DNA from: Noviherbaspirillum sp. Root189 | GTDB lineage: Bacteria > Pseudomonadota > Gammaproteobacteria > Burkholderiales > Burkholderiaceae_D | Assembly: GCF_001428545.1 (NCBI RefSeq) | Contig: NZ_LMHZ01000013.1 | Coordinates: 95,684-144,394 of the forward strand | Reading direction: 5' to 3' | Length of the DNA: 48,711 nt | Part shown: positions 37,347 through 46,338 of the stretch, in pieces | Numbering within the stretch: the first letter of the stretch is position 1 | How the letters are laid out: each line of letters begins with the position of its first letter | Position numbers and translations under genes: made by a program | Notes under the pieces: generated by a model | Databases searched by the model: none | What the model saw: only the letters and a program-made list of their open reading frames with translations | What the model was told of the DNA's origin: nothing

Positions 37347-37675
37347 TTTTGCAGCCCTCGCAACACCAATGCCGTCACTACCAGCGACACGGTGGCACTG
37401 ATGACAAGTGCCGCAAGGATAGGCAGCCACTCGGTCGCCACGCGCTGCGCGTGCACCATGATGCCTACGCCGGCCGGAATGAATAGCAATGACAGATGCT
37501 TGAGGAATTCCAGTGTAGTGGGCGCGAGTCGCTGCGCCAGCGACGGACGCGCAACCAGGAAGCAGAACAGCAGCAGCATCCCGATGACAGGACCCGGTAC
37601 GGGCAGGGAAAGACCATAGGCAATGGTTTCGCCTACGGTCTGGAATAGCAGAAGGATGGCAAAGGTATGGATCAC
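37343..37675 (-). CDS. LrgA/CidA-family membrane protein
   Basis: 110 residues with four hydrophobic helices and the family segments LPVPGPVIGMLLLF and LLFIPAGVGIMVH. Partner of the downstream LrgB gene; stop and start overlap in ATGA, which suggests strict co-translation. In plants a fused LrgAB protein (PLGG1) carries glycolate and glycerate. The glycolate oxidase genes lie 3.6 kb upstream, so a glycolate link is possible but unproven. Confidence 0.92.
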   Translation of the reverse strand: MIHTFAILLLFQTVGETIAYGLSLPVPGPVIGMLLLFCFLVARPSLAQRLAPTTLEFLKHLSLLFIPAGVGIMVHAQRVATEWLPILAALVISATVSLVVTALVLRGLQK

Positions 37676-37805
37676 GATGGCGTTGTCGGATTGGAAAACG
37701 CCTTTAGTGTATCGCTACTGCCCTGTTCGCGTTACGCTGACTGCCGCGCCATGTTGTGCTGCGCTGTCTTGTGCCGCGCTGTGCGCAATGAGCACGGCAC
37801 GATCC

Positions 37806-40800
37806 TTAGCCGCTGCGAAAGCAATCGCGGCCCGCGTCCTTGGCCTGGTAAAGCGCACCATCAGCTCTCAGGCACACTGCACCGGCATGCTCGCTTCCTG
37901 TCGACACCGCAATACCGATGCTGACCGATACACGCAGGGACCGGCCTTGCACGCTGACCGGTTCCCTGATGGCAGCGATCAGCTTGGCGGCGATCGTCTG
38001 CGCCTCGGTTTGTGCCGTACCGCTCAGCCCTTCAAGAATAATGACGAATTCATCCCCACCCAGGCGTGCCACCGTATCGGTGCTCCGAATACTGTGCTTC
38101 AGGCGGCTGGCGATTTCGATCAGCACATCGTCGCCGCCCGCATGCCCGTGTCCGTCATTGATGCTTTTAAAGAAATCGACGTCCACATACATCAGAGACA
38201 ACACCTGGCCTGTGCGTGCATTGCGTGCAAGCGCCTCCTCCAGTTTCTCCTCAAAGTGCCGGCGATTCGGCAGTCCTGTCAGGGCGTCATAACGCGCAAG
38301 CTGGTTAAGTTGCTGTTCAACCGCCTTGCGTGACGAGATGTCGATCGTCAACGCGTACACGCCTTCAACCCTGCCATCCTTGATATGCGGAATATAGGAC
38401 GTTTCCAGGTAGCGCTTGATACCTAACGCGTCGGATGTCATCTCGAACTGTACCGGCGTGCCCGACAGCGCCGTCCTGAAATGCGTCTCCCTGGCTTCAA
38501 TCATGTGGGTCGGAAGCGCTTCGCTGGCTGTCATGCCGATCAGCGCCTGAGGATCGATACCCAGCCATGACCGGTACGTTTCATTGGTAAAACGAAAACG
38601 CCGATCCTTGTCGATATACGAAATCAACACCGGCAAGCTGTCAGCAATGGTGCGCAGCCTGCCGGTGCTTTCACGCAACTGCTCAGTGGTACGTTTCAGT
38701 TCGGTGACATCCTGGACCGCAGCCACCGCGCCGCTGGCTTGTCCGCTCTTGTCCCGCAAGGTCCTGGCAGTCACGATGACATGGCGCGGCCCATCGCCAT
38801 GTTCAATGGTCAGCTCAAGGTTCTGTACCGGCTCGCCCTTCAACGCACGGGCAAGTGCAGACTCCTGCATCGTGGTGGCATGCGTTCGATACAAGCCTGA
38901 GGCGACAGCCCATTCCTCCAGCGACAAGCCGCGCGCATCGTCGATCGAAATCAGCTCCCTCAGCGCACGATTCGCCAGCATGATGGTGCCATCCGCATCG
39001 CACACCTCGACACCGACATCGATTGTTTCCAGGATGGCGTTCAATAGTTGCCGCTCCTGTTCAAGCTTGCGCTCCAGCAGCTTGCGCCGGGAAATGTCAT
39101 GCAGGAAGGCATGAAAGTGATAGCGGTCGCCCTGCTTGTTGGCGCCAATAGTCATCTCAACCGTCAGGATGGTGCCGTCACGACGCAGTGCAGGCAGCTC
39201 CGTCCGATTGCTGGCAACGAATTTGTCGCATGCGGCCACGAACTGCGCCATGCGCTCGTGATGTTCAGCGCGCGCATGCGCGGCAACAATCAGGTCTACG
39301 GCGTTCAATCCAAGCGCTTCCTGCTCGGTCCAGCCAAAGGTCTTTTCGGCTTGCTTGTTCCATTCGGTGATGCGCCCGTCCTGGTCCATTCCGACGAAGG
39401 CTTCGTTGGCATTGTCGATGAACTGCCGGATCCGCTCCTCATTGGCGCGCCTGTGCTCCTGGGCATCATGTTCTTCGGTCACGTCGAGCACGATGCCGGT
39501 GAAGGCAATTTCCTTATTGAAGATCTGTGTCGGCGACGACGTGCACTTGATCCAGCGCACCGAACCGTCGGGGCGCAGCAAGCGCCCTTCGAAGGACCAT
39601 TCGGCATGATTGGCCACCGCGTCGTGAACGCTGTTCAAGAAGATTGCCATGTCCTCAGGATGCACCGGGGTGCGCGTCCAGTCGGCCATCAATGCCGCTG
39701 CAGGAACCCCGAACATTTCATCGCAGCGGCTGCTGATGTAGTTGTAGCCCTGGGCACCATTACTCCGCGAATACCACTGGAAAATCAATGCCGGTATGCG
39801 AGACGTGATTTGTTGAAGGTGCACTTCCCGATTACGCAACTCTTCCTGCGCGCGAACCCGCTCGGTGATGTCCTCGATAACGCCGACATAGTTCAGCAAT
39901 CGCCCGTCCTTGTCACGCACCGGCGCCATCAGCAACTCGTTGTAGAACAACTGGCCATTCTTGCGGTAATTGCGCAGGACCACCTGGGATTCCTTGCCTG
40001 CAGCGATTGCCTCATTCAATATTCTGAGCGCATCCTGCTCACGATCGCTGCCATGCAGGAATTGACAGTTGCGGCCCAGGACTTCGACTTGCGCATATCC
40101 GGTGATGCGCTCAAAGGCAGGATTGCAATAGACGATCGGACTGTCCGGCAGATGAGGGTCAGTGATCAGGATACCGTTGCTGGCGGCGCGTAAGGCATCG
40201 CCCTGCACCCGTAATCTTTCCTGAATTTCCTGCTGCCGCGTCACGTCGCGGACGACACAATACAGGTCGCCATTGCCGGTGACGCGCGTATTCCATTCGA
40301 GCCAGCGGTAGTCGCCCGACTTGTGGCGGTAGCGATTGCGAAATCCCCTGAGCGGCCGGCCCTGATACACGGCATGGGTTTCAGCGGAGGTACGCGAACG
40401 ATCTTCAGGATGAACGAAATCGAGGAGCGGCCGCGACACCAGTTCATGACTGGACCATCCCAGAGTTTGGGTCCATGCTTCATTGACTTTTTCGAGATAA
40501 CCCATGCGGCAGGTAATGGCCAGCATATCCGGAGCGAGGTCGAAGAAAGCCTCGCGATCGGCCTCGGCACGCTTGCGGACGGAGATATCCTGGATCTGTG
40601 CGATGAACAGCTCGGGTTGACCGCTTTCATGGCGCACCAGCGAGCAGGTCAGCATGGCCCAGACCGAGTGTCCGTTGCGATGGATATAACGTTTTTCGAG
40701 GTTGAAAAAAGGGATTTCTCCCCTTACCAGTTCATCGACCAGATGAAGATCGATGCCGAGGTCATCCGGATGCGTGATGTCCTGGAAAGACATCGCTTCG

Positions 40801-40940
40801 AGTTCCGCCTTTGTGTAACCGACAATGCGTGCCAGCGCTTCATTGGCATCGATAAAGCGACCGTCGAGGCGGGTCAGCGCCATCCCGATCGCGGAATGCT
40901 CGAATGCATGTTGAAATAAATCTTGTCGTTCAGTGATCAC
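37806..40940 (-). CDS. Seven-PAS diguanylate cyclase with a LOV-like domain
   Basis: 1044 residues from a GTG at 40940 (GGAGAG six bases upstream); an ATG at 40970 has no ribosome-binding site. I count seven PAS units (about 7-125, 130-240, 248-362, 375-495, 500-625, 630-755, 760-880), then a GGDEF domain (~885-1044). The active site is intact (RLGGDEF, GGDEF at ~961) with an RSTD inhibitory site five residues before it, so it should make cyclic-di-GMP with product inhibition. No EAL domain, membrane helix or signal peptide is evident. PAS 3 has GRNCQFLHG, the LOV photosensor motif (C292). Many PAS units carry PAC-type tails (DITERVRAQEEL, DISRRKLLERK). Confidence 0.94.
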   Translation of the reverse strand: MITERQDLFQHAFEHSAIGMALTRLDGRFIDANEALARIVGYTKAELEAMSFQDITHPDDLGIDLHLVDELVRGEIPFFNLEKRYIHRNGHSVWAMLTCSLVRHESGQPELFIAQIQDISVRKRAEADREAFFDLAPDMLAITCRMGYLEKVNEAWTQTLGWSSHELVSRPLLDFVHPEDRSRTSAETHAVYQGRPLRGFRNRYRHKSGDYRWLEWNTRVTGNGDLYCVVRDVTRQQEIQERLRVQGDALRAASNGILITDPHLPDSPIVYCNPAFERITGYAQVEVLGRNCQFLHGSDREQDALRILNEAIAAGKESQVVLRNYRKNGQLFYNELLMAPVRDKDGRLLNYVGVIEDITERVRAQEELRNREVHLQQITSRIPALIFQWYSRSNGAQGYNYISSRCDEMFGVPAAALMADWTRTPVHPEDMAIFLNSVHDAVANHAEWSFEGRLLRPDGSVRWIKCTSSPTQIFNKEIAFTGIVLDVTEEHDAQEHRRANEERIRQFIDNANEAFVGMDQDGRITEWNKQAEKTFGWTEQEALGLNAVDLIVAAHARAEHHERMAQFVAACDKFVASNRTELPALRRDGTILTVEMTIGANKQGDRYHFHAFLHDISRRKLLERKLEQERQLLNAILETIDVGVEVCDADGTIMLANRALRELISIDDARGLSLEEWAVASGLYRTHATTMQESALARALKGEPVQNLELTIEHGDGPRHVIVTARTLRDKSGQASGAVAAVQDVTELKRTTEQLRESTGRLRTIADSLPVLISYIDKDRRFRFTNETYRSWLGIDPQALIGMTASEALPTHMIEARETHFRTALSGTPVQFEMTSDALGIKRYLETSYIPHIKDGRVEGVYALTIDISSRKAVEQQLNQLARYDALTGLPNRRHFEEKLEEALARNARTGQVLSLMYVDVDFFKSINDGHGHAGGDDVLIEIASRLKHSIRSTDTVARLGGDEFVIILEGLSGTAQTEAQTIAAKLIAAIREPVSVQGRSLRVSVSIGIAVSTGSEHAGAVCLRADGALYQAKDAGRDCFRSG
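39855..40200 (-). other. LOV-like PAS domain (third PAS unit)
   Basis: Against phototropin LOV2 the spacing is exact. C450 maps to C292 and N482/N492 to N324/N334. However Q513 maps to I355, and the flavin-phosphate arginines R451 and R467 map to Q and N. The surrounding sequence (ITDPHLPDSPIVYCNPAFERITGY, shown here only as motif pieces ITDPHLPDSP and NPAFERITGY) is LOV-typical. It may be a degenerate LOV or a relative that binds flavin poorly or not at all. Confidence 0.7.
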
Positions 40941-41268
40941 GCAACGCTCTCCGCAATGAGGGCGCGCCATGTGGTCATGCAGCGCCCGCCCTGTGTTGTT
41001 CGACCGCTATCGAGTGCTTGTACTCACAGGTGCATGCTGCGAAGTGCAGATGCCGCTATAACAAGAGGTCAAGCGTTCAACTCGCTCCGGTCGTTTTGGG
41101 AACAGGGAGAAGTAGCGGTCAGGACCATTGACCAGCGACAGCCGGAATGGTTCTCAATGGAAATGTTAACTGCGGGGTGCGGCAGGAAGATGAAGGCATA
41201 GGGACGACTGTTTGCAAGGATTGGGCAAACAGTCGTCCACGAATATTCTTGAGTGCAACAATATTCTA
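40941..41268. other. Intergenic region between the PAS-GGDEF gene and glcF
   Basis: About 328 bp without a supported gene. It must hold the promoter of the PAS-GGDEF gene, which I cannot place. Near glcF it contains the 14-bp-arm hairpin at 41202-41238 and a dyad GAATATT...AATATTC at 41241-41266. Confidence 0.5.
41202..41238 (-). terminator. Long hairpin downstream of glcF
   Basis: GGACGACTGTTTGC (41202-41215) and its exact complement (41225-41238) form 14 pairs around AAGGATTGG. No T-tract follows in either direction, so it may be an mRNA-stabilising or Rho-assisted end and not a simple terminator. Confidence 0.5.
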
Positions 41269-42501
41269 TCAGCGTGCCGAAGTTAAGGCGGTATCAATCA
41301 GTTCAATCCAATGACTGACTTGCATGTCAGTTCCCGACTGCAGATGCGTCTGGCAGCCGATGTTCGCCGACACGATCATGTCCGGCCTGGTGGCCTGCAG
41401 GTTGGCCAGTTTATTGTCACGCAACTGATATGCCATCTCGGGCTGCAATACCGAATAGGTCCCCGCCGAGCCGCAGCACAGATGGCTGTCCGCGCATAGC
41501 TGCACGTCGACGCCCGCCATGCGCAGCAATTGCTCGACCTTGCCGCGAATCTGCTGGCCATGCTGCAAGGTGCAGGGCGGATGGAAGGCGACGCGCTTGC
41601 TGATTTTGCCTTTCAGCTTTTGCTGCAGTTCCGTTTCGAATGCCGGCAGGATTTCGCTGATGTCGCGCGTCAGTTCGGAAATGCGTTTGGCCTTGGTTGC
41701 ATAGCTGTCATCGTGCGCCAGCAGATGGCCGTATTCCTTGACCGTTGCGCCGCAGCCGGAAGCGTTCATCACGATCGCTTCGACGCCAGCTTCCACATGG
41801 GGCCACCAGGCGTCGATATTGTTACGCATGTCATTCAAACCGCCATCGTGGTCGTTCAAGTGATAGCGGATCGCGCCGCAGCAACCGGCCTTGGGGGCGA
41901 CGATCAGTTGCACGCCAAGCGCATCGAGCACGCGGGCAGTTGAAGTATTGATATTCGGCGCCATGGAAGGCTGCACGCAACCGTCCAGCAGCAGCATCTT
42001 GCGCGCATGCTGGGTGGTCGGCCATGCGCCTGCATGCTGTTTTGCCGGCACCTTGTTCTGCAAAACCTTGGGGAGCAGCGGGCGCACCATCTGGCCGACC
42101 TTCATCGCTGGAGAGAACAGCCATTTGCGTGGCAGCGCCTCTTTCAACGCATTGCGTACAAGGCGTTGCGACAAGGGCCGCGGCACCTGGTCTTCGACGA
42201 TTTTGCGGCCGATGTCGACAAGCCGTCCGTACTGCACGCCCGACGGACAGGTCGATTCGCAGTTACGGCAGGTCAGGCAGCGATCGAGATGAGTCTGGGT
42301 CTTTTGCGTCGCCGGCTTGCCTTCAAGCACCTGCTTCATCAGGTAGATGCGGCCACGCGGACCGTCCAGCTCATCGCCCAGCAATTGGTAAGTAGGGCAA
42401 GTCGCGGTGCAAAACCCGCAATGCACGCACTTGCGCAGGATGGCGTCGGCTTCTTCGCCTTCGCGGGTGTTCTTGATGAAATCAGCGAGGTTGGTTTGCA
42501 T
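41269..42501 (-). CDS. glcF: Glycolate oxidase iron-sulfur subunit (GlcF)
   Basis: 410 residues. Two 4Fe-4S motifs are at the N-terminus, CVHCGFCTATCP (~25-36) and CLTCRNCESTCP (~75-86), and the CCG-type cysteine-rich repeats follow (GCCGAIRYH, HLCCGSAGTYS). It passes electrons from the flavin subunits to the respiratory chain. Two bases separate it from glcE. Confidence 0.96.
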   Translation of the reverse strand: MQTNLADFIKNTREGEEADAILRKCVHCGFCTATCPTYQLLGDELDGPRGRIYLMKQVLEGKPATQKTQTHLDRCLTCRNCESTCPSGVQYGRLVDIGRKIVEDQVPRPLSQRLVRNALKEALPRKWLFSPAMKVGQMVRPLLPKVLQNKVPAKQHAGAWPTTQHARKMLLLDGCVQPSMAPNINTSTARVLDALGVQLIVAPKAGCCGAIRYHLNDHDGGLNDMRNNIDAWWPHVEAGVEAIVMNASGCGATVKEYGHLLAHDDSYATKAKRISELTRDISEILPAFETELQQKLKGKISKRVAFHPPCTLQHGQQIRGKVEQLLRMAGVDVQLCADSHLCCGSAGTYSVLQPEMAYQLRDNKLANLQATRPDMIVSANIGCQTHLQSGTDMQVSHWIELIDTALTSAR

Positions 42502-42503
42502 GC

Positions 42504-43571
42504 TTAAAACTCGGTGTACATCCGTCCCGGATTAAAAATCCCGGATGGATCAAAGGCATTCTTGAGGTGGCGATGTATCTTGCCGACCGCGGGCGCGAGC
42601 GGATGGAACACACCGAGCGACTTGTCGCCGCCACGGAACAACGTGGCATGTCCACCAACCTGCTCGGCAGCGGAGCGGATGGCATCGGCAGGCAATTCGG
42701 TACGCAGCCAGCGTTGCGCGCCGCCCCACTCGACCAGGTGCTCCCCTTCCAGCGCCAGCGGTGGCGTGACCGACGGCACGGACAGCCGCCACAGCGCGTT
42801 GGGACCGGTCGTCGCGCCGAAAAATTCGTTGTCGTGGTTGCGCAGCGCTTCCCAGAAACCAGCAGCCTGGCTTTCTTCTTCGCCGCCCATCTTTTGCTTC
42901 GCGGAGCTGACCGCCGCTTGGGCACCCGACAGGCGCACGATCAATACGCCGCCATGCCAGGCGCTTGCCGATATCGGCAGCGGCAGGCCGCCCCATTTGT
43001 TGAGTTGTTCGATGGCGTCGGCCTTGCCTATTTCATAGCGCAATGTCGTTTCTGCAAACGGCTTGGGCAGGACCTTTAATGACACTTCGAGGATCAGTCC
43101 GAGCGTGCCGAGCGAGCCGCAGAGCAACCGCGACACATCGTAGCCGGCGACGTTTTTCATCACCTGTCCGCCGAAATGCAGCACTTCTCCCTTGGCATCC
43201 ATCAGCACGGCGCCGAGCACAAAGTCGCGTACCGCACCGACGGCCTGCCGGCGCGGTCCGGACAAGCCGGCCGCGACCACGCCGCCTATGGTCGATGCGG
43301 CGCCGAAGCGTGGCGGTTCAAACGCCAGCATCTGATTGTTTTTGTCCAGCACCGCCTCCACGTCGGACAGTAGTGTGCCGGCGCGCGCGGTAATCACCAG
43401 TTCGGTCGGGTCGTAGGCAATGATGCCGGCGTACTCGCGCGTATCGAGGATAGCGCCGTTCAGCGCCTGGCCGTACCAGTCCTTGGTGCCGCCGCCGCGG
43501 AGTCGCAGCGGCGTCTTGTTCGCCGTTGCCGAGACGATCGTGTCGCGATAATGTTGCAGAGCCTGTTCCAT
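42504..43571 (-). CDS. glcE: Glycolate oxidase FAD-binding subunit (GlcE)
   Basis: 355 residues from the ATG at 43571; the long frame upstream to 43823 overlaps glcD in another frame and is not coding. The FAD-binding part has RLRGGGTKDWYG and TIGGVVAAGLSGPRR. It lacks the large substrate domain of GlcD, as is normal for GlcE. It starts 8 bp after glcD. Confidence 0.95.
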   Translation of the reverse strand: MEQALQHYRDTIVSATANKTPLRLRGGGTKDWYGQALNGAILDTREYAGIIAYDPTELVITARAGTLLSDVEAVLDKNNQMLAFEPPRFGAASTIGGVVAAGLSGPRRQAVGAVRDFVLGAVLMDAKGEVLHFGGQVMKNVAGYDVSRLLCGSLGTLGLILEVSLKVLPKPFAETTLRYEIGKADAIEQLNKWGGLPLPISASAWHGGVLIVRLSGAQAAVSSAKQKMGGEEESQAAGFWEALRNHDNEFFGATTGPNALWRLSVPSVTPPLALEGEHLVEWGGAQRWLRTELPADAIRSAAEQVGGHATLFRGGDKSLGVFHPLAPAVGKIHRHLKNAFDPSGIFNPGRMYTEF

Positions 43572-43579
43572 GAAATGTC

Positions 43580-45073
43580 CTAAAAGCGCGGCAGGTCGGC
43601 AAACTTCAGTTGCCCGCGTTTGACGTGCATCTTGCCGTATTCGGCGCAGCGGTGGAGCGAAGGGATCGCCTTGTCCGGATTGAGGAGGAAGGCGGTATCG
43701 AACGCCCGTTTCACCGCGAAGAAGACTTCCCGCTCGGCCGGTGAATACTGCACGCACATCGAGTTGATCTTTTCGATGCCGACCCCGTGTTCGCCGGTGA
43801 TGGTGCCGCCGACCTCGACGCACAATTCGAGGATGTCGGCGCCGAAGGCTTCAGCCCGCTCGAATTCGCCCGGTGTATTGGCATCGAACAGAATCAGCGG
43901 ATGCAGATTGCCGTCGCCGGCATGAAAGACGTTGGCGCAGCGCAGCCCGTACTTGCTTTCCATTTCGGTAATGCGCACCAGCACTTCCGCCAGGTTCTTG
44001 CGCGGGATGGTGCCATCCATGCAGTAATAGTCGGGCGAAATGCGGCCCGCGGCCGGAAACGCGTTCTTGCGGCCCGACCAGAACTTGAGGCGCTCGGCTT
44101 CGTTTTGCGACACGGCAATGGCGGTCGCGCCGGAGGCTTTCAGCACGTCGGTCATGCGTGCGATTTCTTCCTCGACCTCTTCCGGGATGCCATCGGACTC
44201 GCACAGCAGGATGGCTTCGGCATCGGTATCGTAGCCGGCCTTGACGAAAGGCTCGACCATGCGCGACGAGGTCTTGTCCATCATTTCCAGGCCGGCTGGA
44301 ATGATGCCGGCGGCGATCACGTTCGCCACCGCATCGCCGCCTTTGACCACATCATCGAACGAGGCCATGATCACGCGCGCCAGCTGCGGCTTCGGCACCA
44401 GCTTGACGGTGACTTCGGTGACCACGCCCAGCATGCCTTCGGAACCGATGAAGACCGCCAGCAGGTCGAGCCCGGGCGCGTCCAGCGCGCCGCCGCCAAG
44501 TTCGACAACCTCGCCGTCAATGGTGACCATGCGCACACGCAGCACGTTGTGTACCGTCAGACCGTATTTCAGGCAGTGCACGCCACCGGAGTTTTCAGCC
44601 ACATTGCCGCCAATGGTGCAGGCAATCTGAGACGAGGGATCGGGCGCGTAGTACAAGCCGTGCGGCGCGGCGGCTTCCGAGATGGCGAGGTTGCGCACCC
44701 CGGGCTGCACGACCGCCGACCGCGAAGCGGGATCGAGCCGCAGGATCTTGTTGAGTTTCGCGGTCGAGACCACGACACCGTCGGCAATCGGCATCGCGCC
44801 GCCCGACAGGCCAGTGCCTGCGCCACGCGGGACGATGGGCGCTTTCAGGTCACGGCAAGTCTTGAGCACATCGATTACCTGTGCCTCGTTTTGCGGCAGC
44901 ACCACGACCATCGGCAGCTGGCGGTAAGCCGACAAGCCGTCGCATTCGTACGGACGGGTATCTTCTTCATTGAACAATACACAACCTGCAGGCAGCAGCT
45001 TGTCCAGTGCGGCAACGACTTCGCGCTGGCGTTCAAGGGTGAATCGGGGGTGTGCAGGTGCGGGGGCGTTCAT
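43580..45073 (-). CDS. glcD: Glycolate oxidase catalytic subunit (GlcD)
   Basis: 497 residues (E. coli 499) from the ATG at 45073, with GGAG upstream. It oxidises glycolate to glyoxylate using FAD. The FAD_binding_4 domain has VPRGAGTGLSGGAMP and GGNVAENSGGVHCLKYG; the C-terminal FAD-oxidase domain has HAGDGNLHP and TGEHGVGIEK. First gene of glcD-glcE-glcF. The LysR gene upstream is on the same strand and not the divergent glcC type. Confidence 0.96.
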   Translation of the reverse strand: MNAPAPAHPRFTLERQREVVAALDKLLPAGCVLFNEEDTRPYECDGLSAYRQLPMVVVLPQNEAQVIDVLKTCRDLKAPIVPRGAGTGLSGGAMPIADGVVVSTAKLNKILRLDPASRSAVVQPGVRNLAISEAAAPHGLYYAPDPSSQIACTIGGNVAENSGGVHCLKYGLTVHNVLRVRMVTIDGEVVELGGGALDAPGLDLLAVFIGSEGMLGVVTEVTVKLVPKPQLARVIMASFDDVVKGGDAVANVIAAGIIPAGLEMMDKTSSRMVEPFVKAGYDTDAEAILLCESDGIPEEVEEEIARMTDVLKASGATAIAVSQNEAERLKFWSGRKNAFPAAGRISPDYYCMDGTIPRKNLAEVLVRITEMESKYGLRCANVFHAGDGNLHPLILFDANTPGEFERAEAFGADILELCVEVGGTITGEHGVGIEKINSMCVQYSPAEREVFFAVKRAFDTAFLLNPDKAIPSLHRCAEYGKMHVKRGQLKFADLPRF

Positions 45074-45339
45074 GACCGGCTCCAGAGGGTGATCCGAAAG
45101 TGTAGCGAAATACGGCGTGGCTGAGTGGCAATTGCAGGCGATGGCCGCTGAAAAGCTTGATAAGGAAGCTTGAATTATTTTCACCGAAGGCCGCTGGCGG
45201 GCCATTGGATGCAGACAGGGATTATCCCGGTAAACGCGGGACGCTGCAGATGCGCGGCCTGCCCGGCCTACCGATCATTAAAAGTTTCAATTGCGCACAA
45301 CCTGTCCGCGTTCGCCTCCGCATCGACACGTGACGCGTT

Positions 45340-46230
45340 TTACAGCTTGCCGAAGGTATCGCGCAGCCACTCGATGAAAGCCCTCACCTCGGGTCGCGTG
45401 CGGACCTGCGGTTCATAGACGACGTAGTACGCGTGCGGCGGCGTTTTCAGCTCGATGTCCTTGAACAGATGGACAATCTCGCCATTGGCCAGCAGGTCCT
45501 GCACGAAATGCTTGCGTGTCAGGCCGACGCCATGTCCGTGCCGCACCGCTTCGAGCAGCAATCCGAGGTCATCCAGACGCAAGCCATTTGATGGTTCCGG
45601 CCAGTCCAGCCCCGCTACTTCGAACCATGGCTGCCAGGGCTCCAGTGCCGAGCGCAGCAAGGTCGCCTTTTTCAGGTCGGCGGGTGTGTCGAGTCCGCCT
45701 GTTTTTGCGAGGTAGGCCGGACTCGTGACCGCGAACGTCGGTTCTTCGAACAGTTTTTCAGTGACAGTATCGAAGTACTTGCCCGCGCCGAAGCGAATTT
45801 CAACATCGCTTTCCGACAGGCTGAGGTCGTACAAGGGGACCGAGAGAAACAGTTCCAGCACGATCTCGGGATGGAGCGTTGCGAACTCCGAGAGCCGAGG
45901 CACCAGCAGGCAGCGCGCGAAAGTGGGAGTGACGGTGACCTTGATCCGCGGTTGCGCCGGCGCGGTGCGATGCGGCAACGGAAAATCGGTCAGCGTGCGC
46001 AAGGCTGCCTTCACCACATCAAGATACCGCCGGCCAAACTCGGACAGGCTGACCGCCCTGCCGTCGCGCAGGAACAGGCGCTCGCCGACAAACTCTTCCA
46101 GCAGCCGGATCCGATGTGACAAGGCCGAGGGCGTGATGCAGAGTTCCTCCGCAGCAAGGGCAAAGGAATGATGTCGGGCAGCGGCTTCGAAGGCGGACAA
46201 AGCATGAACCGGAGGAAGGCGTTGGGCCAT
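45340..46230 (-). CDS. LysR-family transcriptional regulator (GcvA-like)
   Basis: 296 residues from the ATG at 46230 (MAQRLPPVHALSAFEAAARH). The frame runs to 46281 and no ribosome-binding site decides between starts. The N-terminal helix-turn-helix (AAEELCITPSALSHRIRLLEEFVGERLF) and an effector-binding domain are clear. It belongs to the GcvA/AmpR-like branch by its N-terminus. It lies between the glc operon and a D-lactate dehydrogenase gene, all on the minus strand, so it may control either; which one cannot be told from sequence. Confidence 0.92.
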   Translation of the reverse strand: MAQRLPPVHALSAFEAAARHHSFALAAEELCITPSALSHRIRLLEEFVGERLFLRDGRAVSLSEFGRRYLDVVKAALRTLTDFPLPHRTAPAQPRIKVTVTPTFARCLLVPRLSEFATLHPEIVLELFLSVPLYDLSLSESDVEIRFGAGKYFDTVTEKLFEEPTFAVTSPAYLAKTGGLDTPADLKKATLLRSALEPWQPWFEVAGLDWPEPSNGLRLDDLGLLLEAVRHGHGVGLTRKHFVQDLLANGEIVHLFKDIELKTPPHAYYVVYEPQVRTRPEVRAFIEWLRDTFGKL

Positions 46231-46338
46231 ATGGGCGATTAAGTTGATGTTCGGGACCGGAGCGGACCGGCGATGCTCCACGCCCTGCCTGTCGTGCGCG
46301 ACGGCAGCAGGGCGGTGCGCGGCTTCACGGCTTCAGCC

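Noticed and set aside
43787-45124. 445-residue open frame opposite glcD
   Set aside because: Antisense shadow of glcD without recognisable motifs; same for 46273-47304 opposite the lactate dehydrogenase gene and 39048-40193 opposite the PAS-GGDEF gene.
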